Shown here: positions 1 to 8,542 of the stretch, one piece after another
Numbering within the stretch: the stretch's first letter is position 1
Layout: each line of letters begins with the position of its first letter
DNA from: CAZHVS01 sp964536015
Lineage (GTDB): Bacteria; Bacteroidota; Ignavibacteria; Ignavibacteriales; Ignavibacteriaceae
Direction: 5' to 3'
Assembly (NCBI GenBank): GCA_964536015.1
Contig: CAZHVS010000002.1
Location: 124,001 to 188,000 of the forward strand
DNA: 64,000 nt
Position numbers and translations under genes: made by a program
Notes under the pieces: model-generated
Databases searched by the model: none
What the model was told of the DNA's origin: nothing
Seen by the model: only the letters and a program-made list of their open reading frames with translations

Positions 1-1
1 T

Positions 2-205
2 GTTGTAGGATTTCAAAATATCTTTATTTTAATGGTTGCTGGTTATCTGTTCCATTTCTTACCCATTAAAGTTGAAACAAAAACTAGAGAAATCTTAGCT
101 AATACTCCATTGGTTCTTCAGGCATTGTTACTTGCAATTGTTATTTATTTTGTCGGACAGGTTAAGTCAGCAGATTTGCAACCATTTATTTATTTTCAAT
201 TTTAA
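2..205 (+). CDS. MBOAT-family O-acyltransferase, C-terminal fragment (cut by window edge)
   Basis: An open frame runs in from the left edge and stops with TAA at 203-205, giving 67 residues. It contains two hydrophobic stretches separated by a short basic loop, with a GYLFHFLP motif. This pattern resembles the C-terminal membrane helices of MBOAT acyltransferases of the AlgI type, which O-acetylate exopolysaccharides in the inner membrane. The catalytic His lies upstream of the window and cannot be checked. Only the tail is visible, so the assignment rests on overall resemblance and is moderate. Confidence 0.55.
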   Translation, partial: VVGFQNIFILMVAGYLFHFLPIKVETKTREILANTPLVLQALLLAIVIYFVGQVKSADLQPFIYFQF

Positions 206-254
206 GTTTAAGTATTTTTGATGAAAATGAATTATAAATAAAACGGTTTTTACT

Positions 255-614
255 ATGAAAATAAAAATTCATGATGAACATATAAATAAAGTTGCTGAAA
301 TTATTTCAAATGATGTTGTAATTAGAACTGTGCAGGATGCATTAGACCTAATAGCTGATGCTGATGATCTTGATACTAAAAGAATTATTCTACGTGAAAA
401 AAATTTCTCCCCGAATTTTTATAACTTAAAAACAGGATTTGCTGGAGAGGTCCTTCAAAAATTTTCAAATTATAGTGTTAAAATTGCTATTATTGGAAAC
501 TTTTCTACAATTGAGTGTAAAAATTTTAGGGCATTTATTTCTGAATCGAACCGAGGAAAACAGGTTTTTTTTACTGAAAGTTTACAAACTGCAATTGAGA
601 AATTAGCTTACTAA
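255..614 (+). CDS. DUF4180 domain protein
   Basis: A 119-residue soluble protein whose whole length resembles the DUF4180 family: an N-terminal beta segment, the VQDALDLIAD helix, the LKTGFAGEVLQKFSNY segment and a closing ESNRG...FF element. The molecular function of this family is not established. It lies 49 bp after the MBOAT stop on the same strand, so the two could be cotranscribed. It converges on the redox operon that ends at 669. No signal peptide, membrane segment or cysteine-based metal site is evident apart from one cysteine. Confidence 0.75.
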   Translation: MKIKIHDEHINKVAEIISNDVVIRTVQDALDLIADADDLDTKRIILREKNFSPNFYNLKTGFAGEVLQKFSNYSVKIAIIGNFSTIECKNFRAFISESNRGKQVFFTESLQTAIEKLAY

Positions 615-624
615 TAAGAAAAAA

Positions 625-649
625 AATCCTCTCAAAAATTGAGAGGATT
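625..649 (-). terminator. Hairpin terminator at the end of the redox operon
   Basis: An 11-bp perfect inverted repeat (625-635 with 639-649) has a 3-nt loop. Read on the minus strand it is followed by a run of eight T, the classical intrinsic terminator form. It lies just downstream of the rubrerythrin stop at 669. On the plus strand the T run is absent, so its effect on the DUF4180 transcript is less certain. Confidence 0.85.
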
Positions 650-668
650 ATGAAGTTAAAAATTGTAA

Positions 669-1124
669 TTAATTTTCTTTCAAAATATATTCATCATATT
701 CAATCTCAAATCTGAGTTTGTGTTTTGATTCTTCCTGTGCTAGCATAAGAAATAGTGATTCTAACTGTGAAGTAGGAGCGATCGCTGCAAGTTTTGAGTA
801 AAGTTTAAACGCAGCTTTCTCACGATTCATTGCAATCATTAAAGCTTCCTGGTAAGTCATTTCTTCATGCGGTTCTATATGAGAGACATATTCAGAAACT
901 TTTAAATCAAGAATTTTTTCAGATGATAAAACATAAATACCTTTTTCCTTTATGTCTAATAATTTTGCTTTGTGTCCCATTTCTTCACGAGCAAATTGTG
1001 CAAAAACTGATTTCATTTCTTCTGCATCAATTTTTTCCGAAAGTTGATTATAAAAATCAACAGCACTTTGTTCTTGCTGAATCGCATAATCTAATATTCC
1101 ATCAACTGTATTAAAATTTTTCAT
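669..1124 (-). CDS. Rubrerythrin-like ferritin-fold protein
   Basis: A 151-residue four-helix protein with two diiron-type half sites. The first combines Glu18 with EEMGH near residues 47-51; the second combines a Glu in NREKAAFKLY with EESKH near residues 131-136. This is the ExxH arrangement of rubrerythrin and ferritin-like proteins, which reduce peroxide or handle iron in anaerobes. No C-terminal rubredoxin CxxC domain is present, so electrons must come from a separate carrier. It is the last gene of the minus-strand redox operon, 12 bp after the NfnB-type subunit, and is followed by the hairpin at 625-649. A role in protecting the oxygen-sensitive clusters encoded upstream is inferred from position only. 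Confidence 0.85.
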   Translation of the reverse strand: MKNFNTVDGILDYAIQQEQSAVDFYNQLSEKIDAEEMKSVFAQFAREEMGHKAKLLDIKEKGIYVLSSEKILDLKVSEYVSHIEPHEEMTYQEALMIAMNREKAAFKLYSKLAAIAPTSQLESLFLMLAQEESKHKLRFEIEYDEYILKEN

Positions 1125-1136
1125 TTATTAAGTCCT

Positions 1137-2927
1137 TTATTTATTTGAATTAGAAAATTTTTTATGAATTGAGTTCGCAGCAATTCTTCCCGCACCCATA
1201 GCTTCTATTACTGTTGCAGAACCTGTAACGATATCGCCACCTGCATAAACATTAGGAATTGAGGTCTCCATTGTTTGTGTATTAACCTCAATATAACCCC
1301 ATTTGTTTCTTTTTAGATTTGGAGTCGTGTTAAAAAGAATTGGATTTGGTCCTGTGCCGATTGCTACAATTGCAAGATCGCACTCAATAGTAAAATTTGA
1401 ATCTTTGATTGGAACTGGTCTCCTTCTTCCACTCTCATCAGGTTCTCCAAGCTGCATCTTAATACACTCAACACCTTTTACGGTATTAAAATCAGTTCCA
1501 ATATAGCGAATAGGATTTGTAAGTAATTTAAATTTAATTCCTTCCTCTTCAGCATGATGAACTTCTTCAGCTCTTGCCGGTAATTCGTGTCGCGAACGAC
1601 GATAAACGATCGTAACCTCTGATGAACCCGTTCTAATCGCTGTTCGAGCACTATCCATAGCTACATTACCACCTCCTACAACGATAACTTTATTTCCTCG
1701 AGGCATAGGGGTGTCATATTCAGGAAATTTATATGCTTTCATTAAATTCATTCTTGTTAAATATTCATTCGATGAAAAAACATTACCAAGACTTTCACCT
1801 TCAATTCCCATAAATGTTGGAAGTCCTGCTCCAACACCAATATAAACAGCATCAAAATGCTCTAGTAATTCATCAATGGTTAAAATTGTTCCAATAACAT
1901 GATTTAATTCAAATCTTACGCCGATTTCTTTTAAAAAATTAATTTCGAATTGTACAATTGATTTTGGTAGCCTGAATTCAGGAATTCCATAAGTCAGAAC
2001 TCCACCAAGTTCATGTAATGCTTCATATACAGTAACGGAATAACCTGCAAGAGCTAAATCTGCAGCACATGTTAACCCACCCGGTCCTGAACCAATAACA
2101 GCAATTCTTTTATTTAATTTATTTTTTATTACTGGAACTTTTACAAGATCCATTTTGCGTTCATAATCAGCAACGAATCTTTCAAGTCTGCCAATTGCTA
2201 CCGGTTTTTCTTTAATTCCTAAAATGCATACTTTTTCACATTGGTTTTCCTGTGGACATACTCTTCCGCAAATTGCGGGGAGAACATTTCTTTCTTTAAT
2301 TTTTTTCACCGCACCATCAAAATCATCCTCTCTCATTAATTTGATGAAGGCAGGTATATCGACATTTACAGGACATCCTTCAACACATTTAGGATTCTTG
2401 CATTGTAAACATCTACCAGCTTCTAGTGAAGCAAGTTCAGTTGTATACCCGTAAGGAACTTCCTGGTGGTTATGAATTCTTAACGTCTGATCCTGTTCGG
2501 GCATTTCTTGGCGCGGAATTTTAAGTTTTATTTTCTTCTCATCAGCTTTTGATAAACCATGCCATAGGCAGCCACGTTTTAAACAGATGTAAAATGGAAT
2601 TAATTTCCAGAATGCTGAGATAATTACTTTAGCAGCAGCGGATCCGCATTCTGCACATTTAAGTTCTTCGGTTACAAGGCTTTTTTTACATTTTGGACAG
2701 GTAACATCTTCGAGTATTTCACCTTCAGTAATTGGAATTGTTGAATCAACATCAAAAACATCCAGATAGGGACTTAACATTACGTCAATCTGTTGTCCCT
2801 TGTAGATTGCTTTGAAGAGTAATTGTTTAAGATCTTTCTTCTCAATATTAAAGCTTTCATGACAGAAAGGACAATAAGTATTTAGGTATGTTTTAAATTT
2901 TAAATATTTTACATCTTGTTCAAACAT
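1137..2927 (-). CDS. NfnB/SudA-type NADPH flavoprotein (GltD-like) with N-terminal zinc-ribbon module
   Basis: A 596-residue protein. Residues 1-130 form a cysteine-rich module (CPFC at 19-22, CPKC at 77-80, CAEC at 91-94, Cys115 and Cys120 followed by WHGLS). From about 155 it is a GltD-type flavoprotein: [4Fe-4S] ligands near Cys173/176/181/185 and Cys220/224/230/234, an FAD site GSGPGG at 279-284 and an NADPH site VGGGNVAMD at 417-425 with YRRSRHELPAR. Family members are the large subunits of NADH-dependent ferredoxin:NADP oxidoreductase (Nfn) and archaeal sulfide dehydrogenase, or the glutamate synthase small chain. The partner gene 8 bp upstream encodes the NfnA-type subunit, which argues for Nfn/Sud and against glutamate synthase. 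The zinc-ribbon extension is unusual and matches the gene at 3843. Confidence 0.88.
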   Translation of the reverse strand: MFEQDVKYLKFKTYLNTYCPFCHESFNIEKKDLKQLLFKAIYKGQQIDVMLSPYLDVFDVDSTIPITEGEILEDVTCPKCKKSLVTEELKCAECGSAAAKVIISAFWKLIPFYICLKRGCLWHGLSKADEKKIKLKIPRQEMPEQDQTLRIHNHQEVPYGYTTELASLEAGRCLQCKNPKCVEGCPVNVDIPAFIKLMREDDFDGAVKKIKERNVLPAICGRVCPQENQCEKVCILGIKEKPVAIGRLERFVADYERKMDLVKVPVIKNKLNKRIAVIGSGPGGLTCAADLALAGYSVTVYEALHELGGVLTYGIPEFRLPKSIVQFEINFLKEIGVRFELNHVIGTILTIDELLEHFDAVYIGVGAGLPTFMGIEGESLGNVFSSNEYLTRMNLMKAYKFPEYDTPMPRGNKVIVVGGGNVAMDSARTAIRTGSSEVTIVYRRSRHELPARAEEVHHAEEEGIKFKLLTNPIRYIGTDFNTVKGVECIKMQLGEPDESGRRRPVPIKDSNFTIECDLAIVAIGTGPNPILFNTTPNLKRNKWGYIEVNTQTMETSIPNVYAGGDIVTGSATVIEAMGAGRIAANSIHKKFSNSNK

Positions 2928-2935
2928 ATAACACC

Positions 2936-3760
2936 TTACCTAATAGAAAATAAAAGAGAAGTTTTTTCATCTTTAAGATACAGTGAGTTTCTTTTTTCAA
3001 GTTCATCAAAATCTACCTGAAACCCATCAAAGTCAGGGCCATCCACACAACAGAATTTTGTTTTATTATTTACCTTAACCCGACAACCTCCACACATTCC
3101 CGTACCATCAATCATAATCGGATTCAGGCTTACCATTGTTGGAATATTGTATTGTTTTGTCAATCTAGTTACATTTTTCATCATAATAATTGGACCAATT
3201 GCATAGACAAGTTTAATGTCATATCGCTCTTCCAGATATTTTTTTAGTGGGTCAGTTACAAAACCTCTCATTCCATAGCTTCCGTCATCAGTGGTAATAA
3301 TAAGTTCGTCGCTAATTGCTTTCATTTCATTTTCGAGAATTAGCATTTCTTTATCTCTTGAGCCAATAATACTGATGACAAAGTTTCCAGCATCTTTGAA
3401 TGCCTTGGCCACGTGATGTAAAATAGCAACGCCTGTACCTCCGCCTACCATTATGACTGTTCCAATTTTCTCAACGTCTGCAGGTCTTCCAAGTGGTCCA
3501 GAAATATCTTTAATAATATCTCCTTCTCTTAGAGAACGCATCAATGCTGTTGTCTTGCCTACAATTTGAAAAATGATAGTAATAATTCCCGCAAAATCAT
3601 CTTTATCAGCAACAGTGAGAGGAATTCTTTCCCCGGTTTCATTTACTCTAAGAATAATGAACTGTCCGGCTTTAACTTTTTTTGCTATTTTCGGTGCTGA
3701 AATGTCAAAACGAATAATTGTTCCTTTTGCCATTTCCTGTTTGCGAACAATCTGGAACAT
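2936..3760 (-). CDS. NfnA/SudB-type ferredoxin-NAD(P) reductase-fold subunit
   Basis: A 274-residue protein with an FAD-binding beta-barrel (about 1-100, motif ERIPLTVAD), an NAD(P)-binding domain (GGGTGVAILH near 107-116) and a C-terminal [2Fe-2S] site. The site shows the family pattern DGTGMCGGCRV followed by FCCVDGP, in which three Cys and an Asp are the known ligands in sulfide dehydrogenase and Nfn. Length agrees with the family (about 280). It forms the small subunit with the product of the next gene. In Nfn the heterodimer couples NADH and NADPH with ferredoxin by flavin-based bifurcation. Whether this pair does that or acts on polysulfide cannot be told from sequence. Confidence 0.88.
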   Translation of the reverse strand: MFQIVRKQEMAKGTIIRFDISAPKIAKKVKAGQFIILRVNETGERIPLTVADKDDFAGIITIIFQIVGKTTALMRSLREGDIIKDISGPLGRPADVEKIGTVIMVGGGTGVAILHHVAKAFKDAGNFVISIIGSRDKEMLILENEMKAISDELIITTDDGSYGMRGFVTDPLKKYLEERYDIKLVYAIGPIIMMKNVTRLTKQYNIPTMVSLNPIMIDGTGMCGGCRVKVNNKTKFCCVDGPDFDGFQVDFDELEKRNSLYLKDEKTSLLFSIR

Positions 3761-3842
3761 ATAAGTCCACCATAAATAATTATTTAATATAGAGTGATTA
3801 AATTAAATCTTTTTCTCAAAATCAATCTACAGTTAAATAATC

Positions 3843-4724
3843 CTACCATTCAAGGCTGTCTTCAAGCCTTATTTCATCCATATCTTTATCACTTAATCCA
3901 TGCCATGTACAACCTTTTTTTGCACATATGTAGAATTCAATCATCTTTGTTCTTGCACTGACAAGAATCTTAGCAATTTCGTCACCACATCTTTCACACT
4001 TGCCATCATTGACAATAAAAGAAGCATTACAGTGCGGACATTGCAAATTACCAATAGTCTGATCTTCAGGTAAAAAGACCGTTGATTTGGATGTAAAAAC
4101 ATTTAAGTAAGGGCTAAGTAAAAGAAAACCAGTTTCTCCATTCGGTTTTGTTACTTTTATTTTCATCATATCATTTTCAATGATACTTCTTCTGCAATGA
4201 GGGCAATAAGATTGCAAGAAAAATCCTGTCTCAATAATTTCTTTAGCTTCTTCAGCTTGTGTCTTTGTTTTCTTTGTTTCTTTAAGTTGAAACATTTCTT
4301 CGGGATTTTGTTTTCCTCTAAAACCATATTCCTGATAGAATTTTGTTAGTGCATTGGATAGATCTTCAAAACCAATACTGTGGTTTTGACAGCCTCTTCT
4401 GGTACAAAAACTTAGTTTACCACCAATATCAAGTATTAGGGTAGCCATTGAAGCCTGACATGCAGAGCATTGTTCTTCGGCAGTAATTTCAGATTTGCAG
4501 TGAGGACAATAAAATACGCAGATACTCTGGTCAGGAATATCTACTGTGCTGATAAAATTATAACTTCCATAAATTGAACTTAAAAGAATTACGCCCTCAC
4601 CAACAGGAGTTGTAATTAACAATTTTATTGATGGTTCGTTATCAACTCTGTGTTCGTTATCCATCAGAGATTTTCCACAGACAGGACATTTTACTTGTAC
4701 TGAAATTAGGTTGAATGTAGTCAT
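3843..4724 (-). CDS. Tandem zinc-ribbon protein (two modules) in redox operon
   Basis: A 293-residue protein made of two similar modules (about 10-125 and 170-290) joined by a charged linker. Each module has CPxC, a hydrophobic LLSxY segment, CPHC, CxxC, then an F(Y/C)xC...GC pair followed by H. This gives four paired sites, consistent with two zinc ribbons per module. The second module is close to residues 1-130 of the NfnB-type protein, sharing SPYLxVF, FYIC and GCxWHGLS. No catalytic domain is seen. It sits between the fusion protein and NfnA with 82-bp gaps on both sides. A scaffold, docking or metal role for the redox complex is inference; I do not recognise a named family. Confidence 0.7.
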   Translation of the reverse strand: MTTFNLISVQVKCPVCGKSLMDNEHRVDNEPSIKLLITTPVGEGVILLSSIYGSYNFISTVDIPDQSICVFYCPHCKSEITAEEQCSACQASMATLILDIGGKLSFCTRRGCQNHSIGFEDLSNALTKFYQEYGFRGKQNPEEMFQLKETKKTKTQAEEAKEIIETGFFLQSYCPHCRRSIIENDMMKIKVTKPNGETGFLLLSPYLNVFTSKSTVFLPEDQTIGNLQCPHCNASFIVNDGKCERCGDEIAKILVSARTKMIEFYICAKKGCTWHGLSDKDMDEIRLEDSLEW

Positions 4725-4806
4725 AATTTTATCTCATTATTAATTACAGTTAAAAAATACTAATAAAGATTCAGTTTGACAACCGAAATTTATTTTCTGA
4801 TTTTAA

Positions 4807-7800
4807 TTAAAATTTATTTGCAAAATATTCTTCAAAATATTTTGTAAGAAAGTCGCAACCATATTCGAATAATCTGCCTAGGTTGTCTTCATTTGTATAA
4901 GTAAATGAAAAACGAGTTTCTTCTTCGTCTTCAACTTTTGGTAGAATATTAATAGCTTCCATCATTACATCTATTACATCTTTAAGTTCATTATGAGTAA
5001 ATTTCAATTGCAATGCAATTAATTGTTCAATGGAATCTTTTTGCAAACCGGAATTAATTTCTTTATCAAATTTCTGAATTATTCTTTGTGTATTTGTAAA
5101 TGTTCCACCCTGTTCAAAAGGGAATGACGCTGGTAAAATAAGATCAGCTTCTTTGGCAGTTTCTGTAATAAAATAATCTTGCACCATTACAAATTCCGAT
5201 TTCTTAAACCATTTGTTTACTTCCTGTTTATTAATTGCACAACCAACTGGGTCTTCACCAAAAATAAATAGATTTTTAAGTTTACCTGTATCAAGTAATT
5301 TTTTTAAGCCATTTATTTTTACAGGCAGTTCTGTAATGTTCCATTTTTCTTTCATCTTTTGTTGGAGTTCAATATTATCTATTGGAATTCCTCCAACACC
5401 TAAATGACAGCAGATTCCCATATCAATCAAACCCTGGGAATTATTTTTTTCTTTTAGTGCAATCAGACCATTTGCTGTCTTGCCAAGTTTACCAGTAATT
5501 ATAGCAAGATTGAAAAGTTCATAACTTGTATTTGCAGAAATTTCTTTTTCTGAAAAAATCACAATTGCATTCATTTGTGAATTAAAATCTTCTGCAAATT
5601 TTATAAAGCATTCTTTGCAGCAAATTCCTGCTTTATTGTATAAATCTTCAAAGTTTTCTTTTAACAAATTTTCTTTATAAGATTCAAATCCATCAGATCT
5701 GTCTTTTATAAATAATTGATTATCAAGACCCTTTTCAAGTAAATAATAATTTAAAGCTTTTATAAAAAAGTAGTATGAATTTATATGTAAAGTATTGTCA
5801 ACTTTATGTCCAATTTCACTTTTTTTATGGGTGGTAACAAGTTCAACATGAATGTTTTTTAAGAACCTTTTGTTATTTACAATAAATCCAACAACAGGGT
5901 TATCTACATTTAATTCTGCGCCAATAATAAAAATTTTGCTGGCATTACCAATTTGTTCAAAAGGAACGTTAGCATGAGAATTGTTAAGATATCCACTTCC
6001 TCTATTTAAGTAATGAAACGAAGAAACATTATTTGTTTTAGCTCCTGCTCTTGCAAGTTTTTGTATTAAATACATTTCTTCATTTGAGAGTCTGGCACCT
6101 GCAAAGAAAGCATTTTCATCGGGTTTGACACTTTTAATTTTATAGGTGATTATATCACGTGCTTCTTCAAAACTGATTTCTTCAAATTTATCATTGACTT
6201 TTAATAATGGTTTTCTAATTCTTTCTTTATCATTTATATAATGATAACCAAATTTTGCATAACGACAGAAATTTCCATCTGAATTTATTTTACCATTATT
6301 ACCTGTTACCTTCATTACAAAATTATTCTTGTGATGAATATCTATACTGCATCCAATTGAACAATAATTGCAAATTGTTGTAAATGAATCTGTTTTTATC
6401 GGTCCAGGTTTGAACGTGTAATTCTCAGTTATAGCTCCTGTTGGACAGGTGGAAATGCATAATCCACAAGACTCACATTTTGTTTCCTGCAAAGAAACAC
6501 CCATACTTGGAGCTACATAAGTCTGGCTTCCGCGATTAACTAGACCAAGTGCATTTGCTCCTACAACTTCTCTGCATATCCTTACACATCTAGAACAGAG
6601 GATACATTTATTGTTATCAATTTCAATAAAAGGATGACGATAGTCAATTTCATATTCATTAAAATCTCCAAAGAATCTTTTTTGTTCGGCATCATATTCT
6701 GTAGAGTATTTTTTTAAGTCACAATCGAAATAAGCGACACAACCGCATTCAAGACATCTTTGTGCTTCATGAACTGCAGTTTCTTCATTTGCATAACCCA
6801 ATTCAACTTCTTTAAAATTTAGTCGTTCTTCGGGAATTAATGTCGGCATTTCTTCACGAGCCTGGTTAAGATATTTACCAATATATTCTTCAACTTTTTG
6901 AATTTTGAAATTATCTTTTTTACTTATAAATTCTTTTTTCTCCGGAACAATTGGTTGTCCTGTTAAAAATTGATTACAACTTCTTGAAGCAATTTTTGCC
7001 TGGGCGATTGCTTGGATTAAGGTTGCAGGACCGGTTACTGAATCACCGCACGCAAAAATAGTAGGCACACCTGTTTGTAATGTTTGTGCATCTGCATCTA
7101 TATCGCCCCATTTATTCATTTTCAGGCAGCCATTATCTACATTGGCATTGACATCTTTTATAAAATTTATGTGAGTTTTTTGTCCGATTGCAGCAATAGC
7201 ATAATCCATTTCAATTTCAAATTCGGAATTAGGTACAATAACAGGGCGACGTCTTCCGGAAGAATCTGGTTCACCTAATTCCATCTTTATGCAAGTCATT
7301 GACTTTATTTTGCCATTTTCATCCTTGTTAATTTTTTGGGGTGCAGTTAAGAAAAGATATTCAACTCCTTCAAGTTTGGATTCATGAATTTCAATTGGAT
7401 TAGCGGGCATTTCTTTTTCGGTTCTACGATAAATAATATAAACTTTTTTTGCACCGCATCTAATAGAGGAACGACAGCAATCCATAGCAGTATTTCCGCC
7501 ACCTATTACTGCAATAGTTTTCCCTGAAAAATCGTAACGTTTACCTGTCAGTTCCATACTTTTAAGGAAGTCAATTCCTGATAGAACGTTTTCTGCATCA
7601 TCTCCTTCACATCCAATTGCCGTTCCTTTTTGAGACCCAATGGCAAGAATTACAGCATCATATTTTAATTTTAGAGCTTTATAAGTGACCTGTTCACCTA
7701 ATTTTTGATTGTAGAAAATATTTACACCAAGATCGGTAATATTTTTTACTTCTTTATCAAGTATATCATTTGGAAGACGATACTCAGGAATTCCATATCT

Positions 7801-8502
7801 TAACCACCCGCCTGGATTTGGAGCTGCTTCAAATATATCACATTGATGTCCTTCTTTTTGCAAAAAGAAAGCAGCTGATAAACCTCCTGGTCCTGCACCA
7901 ATAATTGCAACTTTTTTCCTGGTTGAAGGTTTAATTTTTGGTTTAAATTTTGTTTCTGAATTCAAATCAAAATCAGATGCAAACCTTTTCAGGTAATCAA
8001 TTCCAACAGGAGCACCTTCATTAAGTAAATTCCTTCTGCAGGCAACTTCACAAGGTCTAACGCAAACTCTTCCGCAAATTGCAGGAAGTGGGTTTGTTTC
8101 TTTTATTAATGCAATAGCTTCATTGTACATTCCTTTATCAATCAAGGAAATATAACCCTGAACATCAACTCCTGCAGGACAGGTTTGCTTGCAGGGACCG
8201 AGACAATCTGCATAGTGGTTACTCAACAATAAATCCAGTGCAGTTTTTCTTGCTTTAAAAATTCTGCTGTTATTTGTTTCAATCTTCATACCTTCTGCAA
8301 TGCGGGTAGAACAGGCAGGTTGTAAACTCCTCATTCCTTCAATTTCTACAACACATAAATAGCAGGATGAATAAGGTTCTAACCTGTCATCATTGCATAA
8401 AGTTGGAATTTCAATTCCATTTCTTTTTGCTAGTGATAGTATGGATTCGTTTTTATTTCCTTTAATGTTCTTTCCGTTAAGAGTTATATTAAGTTCGTTC
8501 AT
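4807..8502 (-). CDS. Fusion redox subunit: [2Fe-2S] ferredoxin, GltD-like NADPH/FAD domain, 2x[4Fe-4S], inactive Mo-oxidoreductase fold
   Basis: A 1231-residue protein. Domains in order: plant-type [2Fe-2S] ferredoxin (Cys36, 47, 50, 64); a GltD-type flavoprotein with cluster cysteines at 100/104/108 and 143/147/151/155, FAD motif GAGPGG at 202-207 and NADPH motif GGGNTAMD at 334-341; a two-cluster ferredoxin (Cys633/636/639/643 and 676/679/682/686); then a formate-dehydrogenase/NuoG-like domain with its [4Fe-4S] cysteines at 711/714/718/746. In FdhF-type enzymes the Cys/Sec-His pair follows the TNNV segment; here that place reads YLNRG (831-835), so both catalytic positions are changed. The C-terminal Mo-cofactor domain also seems absent. 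The protein probably acts as a NuoG-like electron relay joined to an NADPH site. Automated annotation may call it formate dehydrogenase. Confidence 0.85.
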   Translation of the reverse strand: MNELNITLNGKNIKGNKNESILSLAKRNGIEIPTLCNDDRLEPYSSCYLCVVEIEGMRSLQPACSTRIAEGMKIETNNSRIFKARKTALDLLLSNHYADCLGPCKQTCPAGVDVQGYISLIDKGMYNEAIALIKETNPLPAICGRVCVRPCEVACRRNLLNEGAPVGIDYLKRFASDFDLNSETKFKPKIKPSTRKKVAIIGAGPGGLSAAFFLQKEGHQCDIFEAAPNPGGWLRYGIPEYRLPNDILDKEVKNITDLGVNIFYNQKLGEQVTYKALKLKYDAVILAIGSQKGTAIGCEGDDAENVLSGIDFLKSMELTGKRYDFSGKTIAVIGGGNTAMDCCRSSIRCGAKKVYIIYRRTEKEMPANPIEIHESKLEGVEYLFLTAPQKINKDENGKIKSMTCIKMELGEPDSSGRRRPVIVPNSEFEIEMDYAIAAIGQKTHINFIKDVNANVDNGCLKMNKWGDIDADAQTLQTGVPTIFACGDSVTGPATLIQAIAQAKIASRSCNQFLTGQPIVPEKKEFISKKDNFKIQKVEEYIGKYLNQAREEMPTLIPEERLNFKEVELGYANEETAVHEAQRCLECGCVAYFDCDLKKYSTEYDAEQKRFFGDFNEYEIDYRHPFIEIDNNKCILCSRCVRICREVVGANALGLVNRGSQTYVAPSMGVSLQETKCESCGLCISTCPTGAITENYTFKPGPIKTDSFTTICNYCSIGCSIDIHHKNNFVMKVTGNNGKINSDGNFCRYAKFGYHYINDKERIRKPLLKVNDKFEEISFEEARDIITYKIKSVKPDENAFFAGARLSNEEMYLIQKLARAGAKTNNVSSFHYLNRGSGYLNNSHANVPFEQIGNASKIFIIGAELNVDNPVVGFIVNNKRFLKNIHVELVTTHKKSEIGHKVDNTLHINSYYFFIKALNYYLLEKGLDNQLFIKDRSDGFESYKENLLKENFEDLYNKAGICCKECFIKFAEDFNSQMNAIVIFSEKEISANTSYELFNLAIITGKLGKTANGLIALKEKNNSQGLIDMGICCHLGVGGIPIDNIELQQKMKEKWNITELPVKINGLKKLLDTGKLKNLFIFGEDPVGCAINKQEVNKWFKKSEFVMVQDYFITETAKEADLILPASFPFEQGGTFTNTQRIIQKFDKEINSGLQKDSIEQLIALQLKFTHNELKDVIDVMMEAINILPKVEDEEETRFSFTYTNEDNLGRLFEYGCDFLTKYFEEYFANKF

Positions 8503-8542
8503 AGAGTTACTTTTATTTATAAAAATTTCAATTAATTATTGT

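Noticed and set aside
830..1114. Plus-strand frame opposite the rubrerythrin gene
   Set aside because: Antisense shadow; low-complexity translation, no ribosome site, and the minus-strand gene has clear iron motifs.
1137..2927. Glutamate synthase small chain
   Set aside because: The adjacent partner is an NfnA/SudB-type subunit and no large glutamate synthase gene is present.
4807..8502. Formate dehydrogenase alpha subunit
   Set aside because: Catalytic Cys/Sec and His positions are changed and the C-terminal Mo-cofactor domain seems absent; only the fold is retained.
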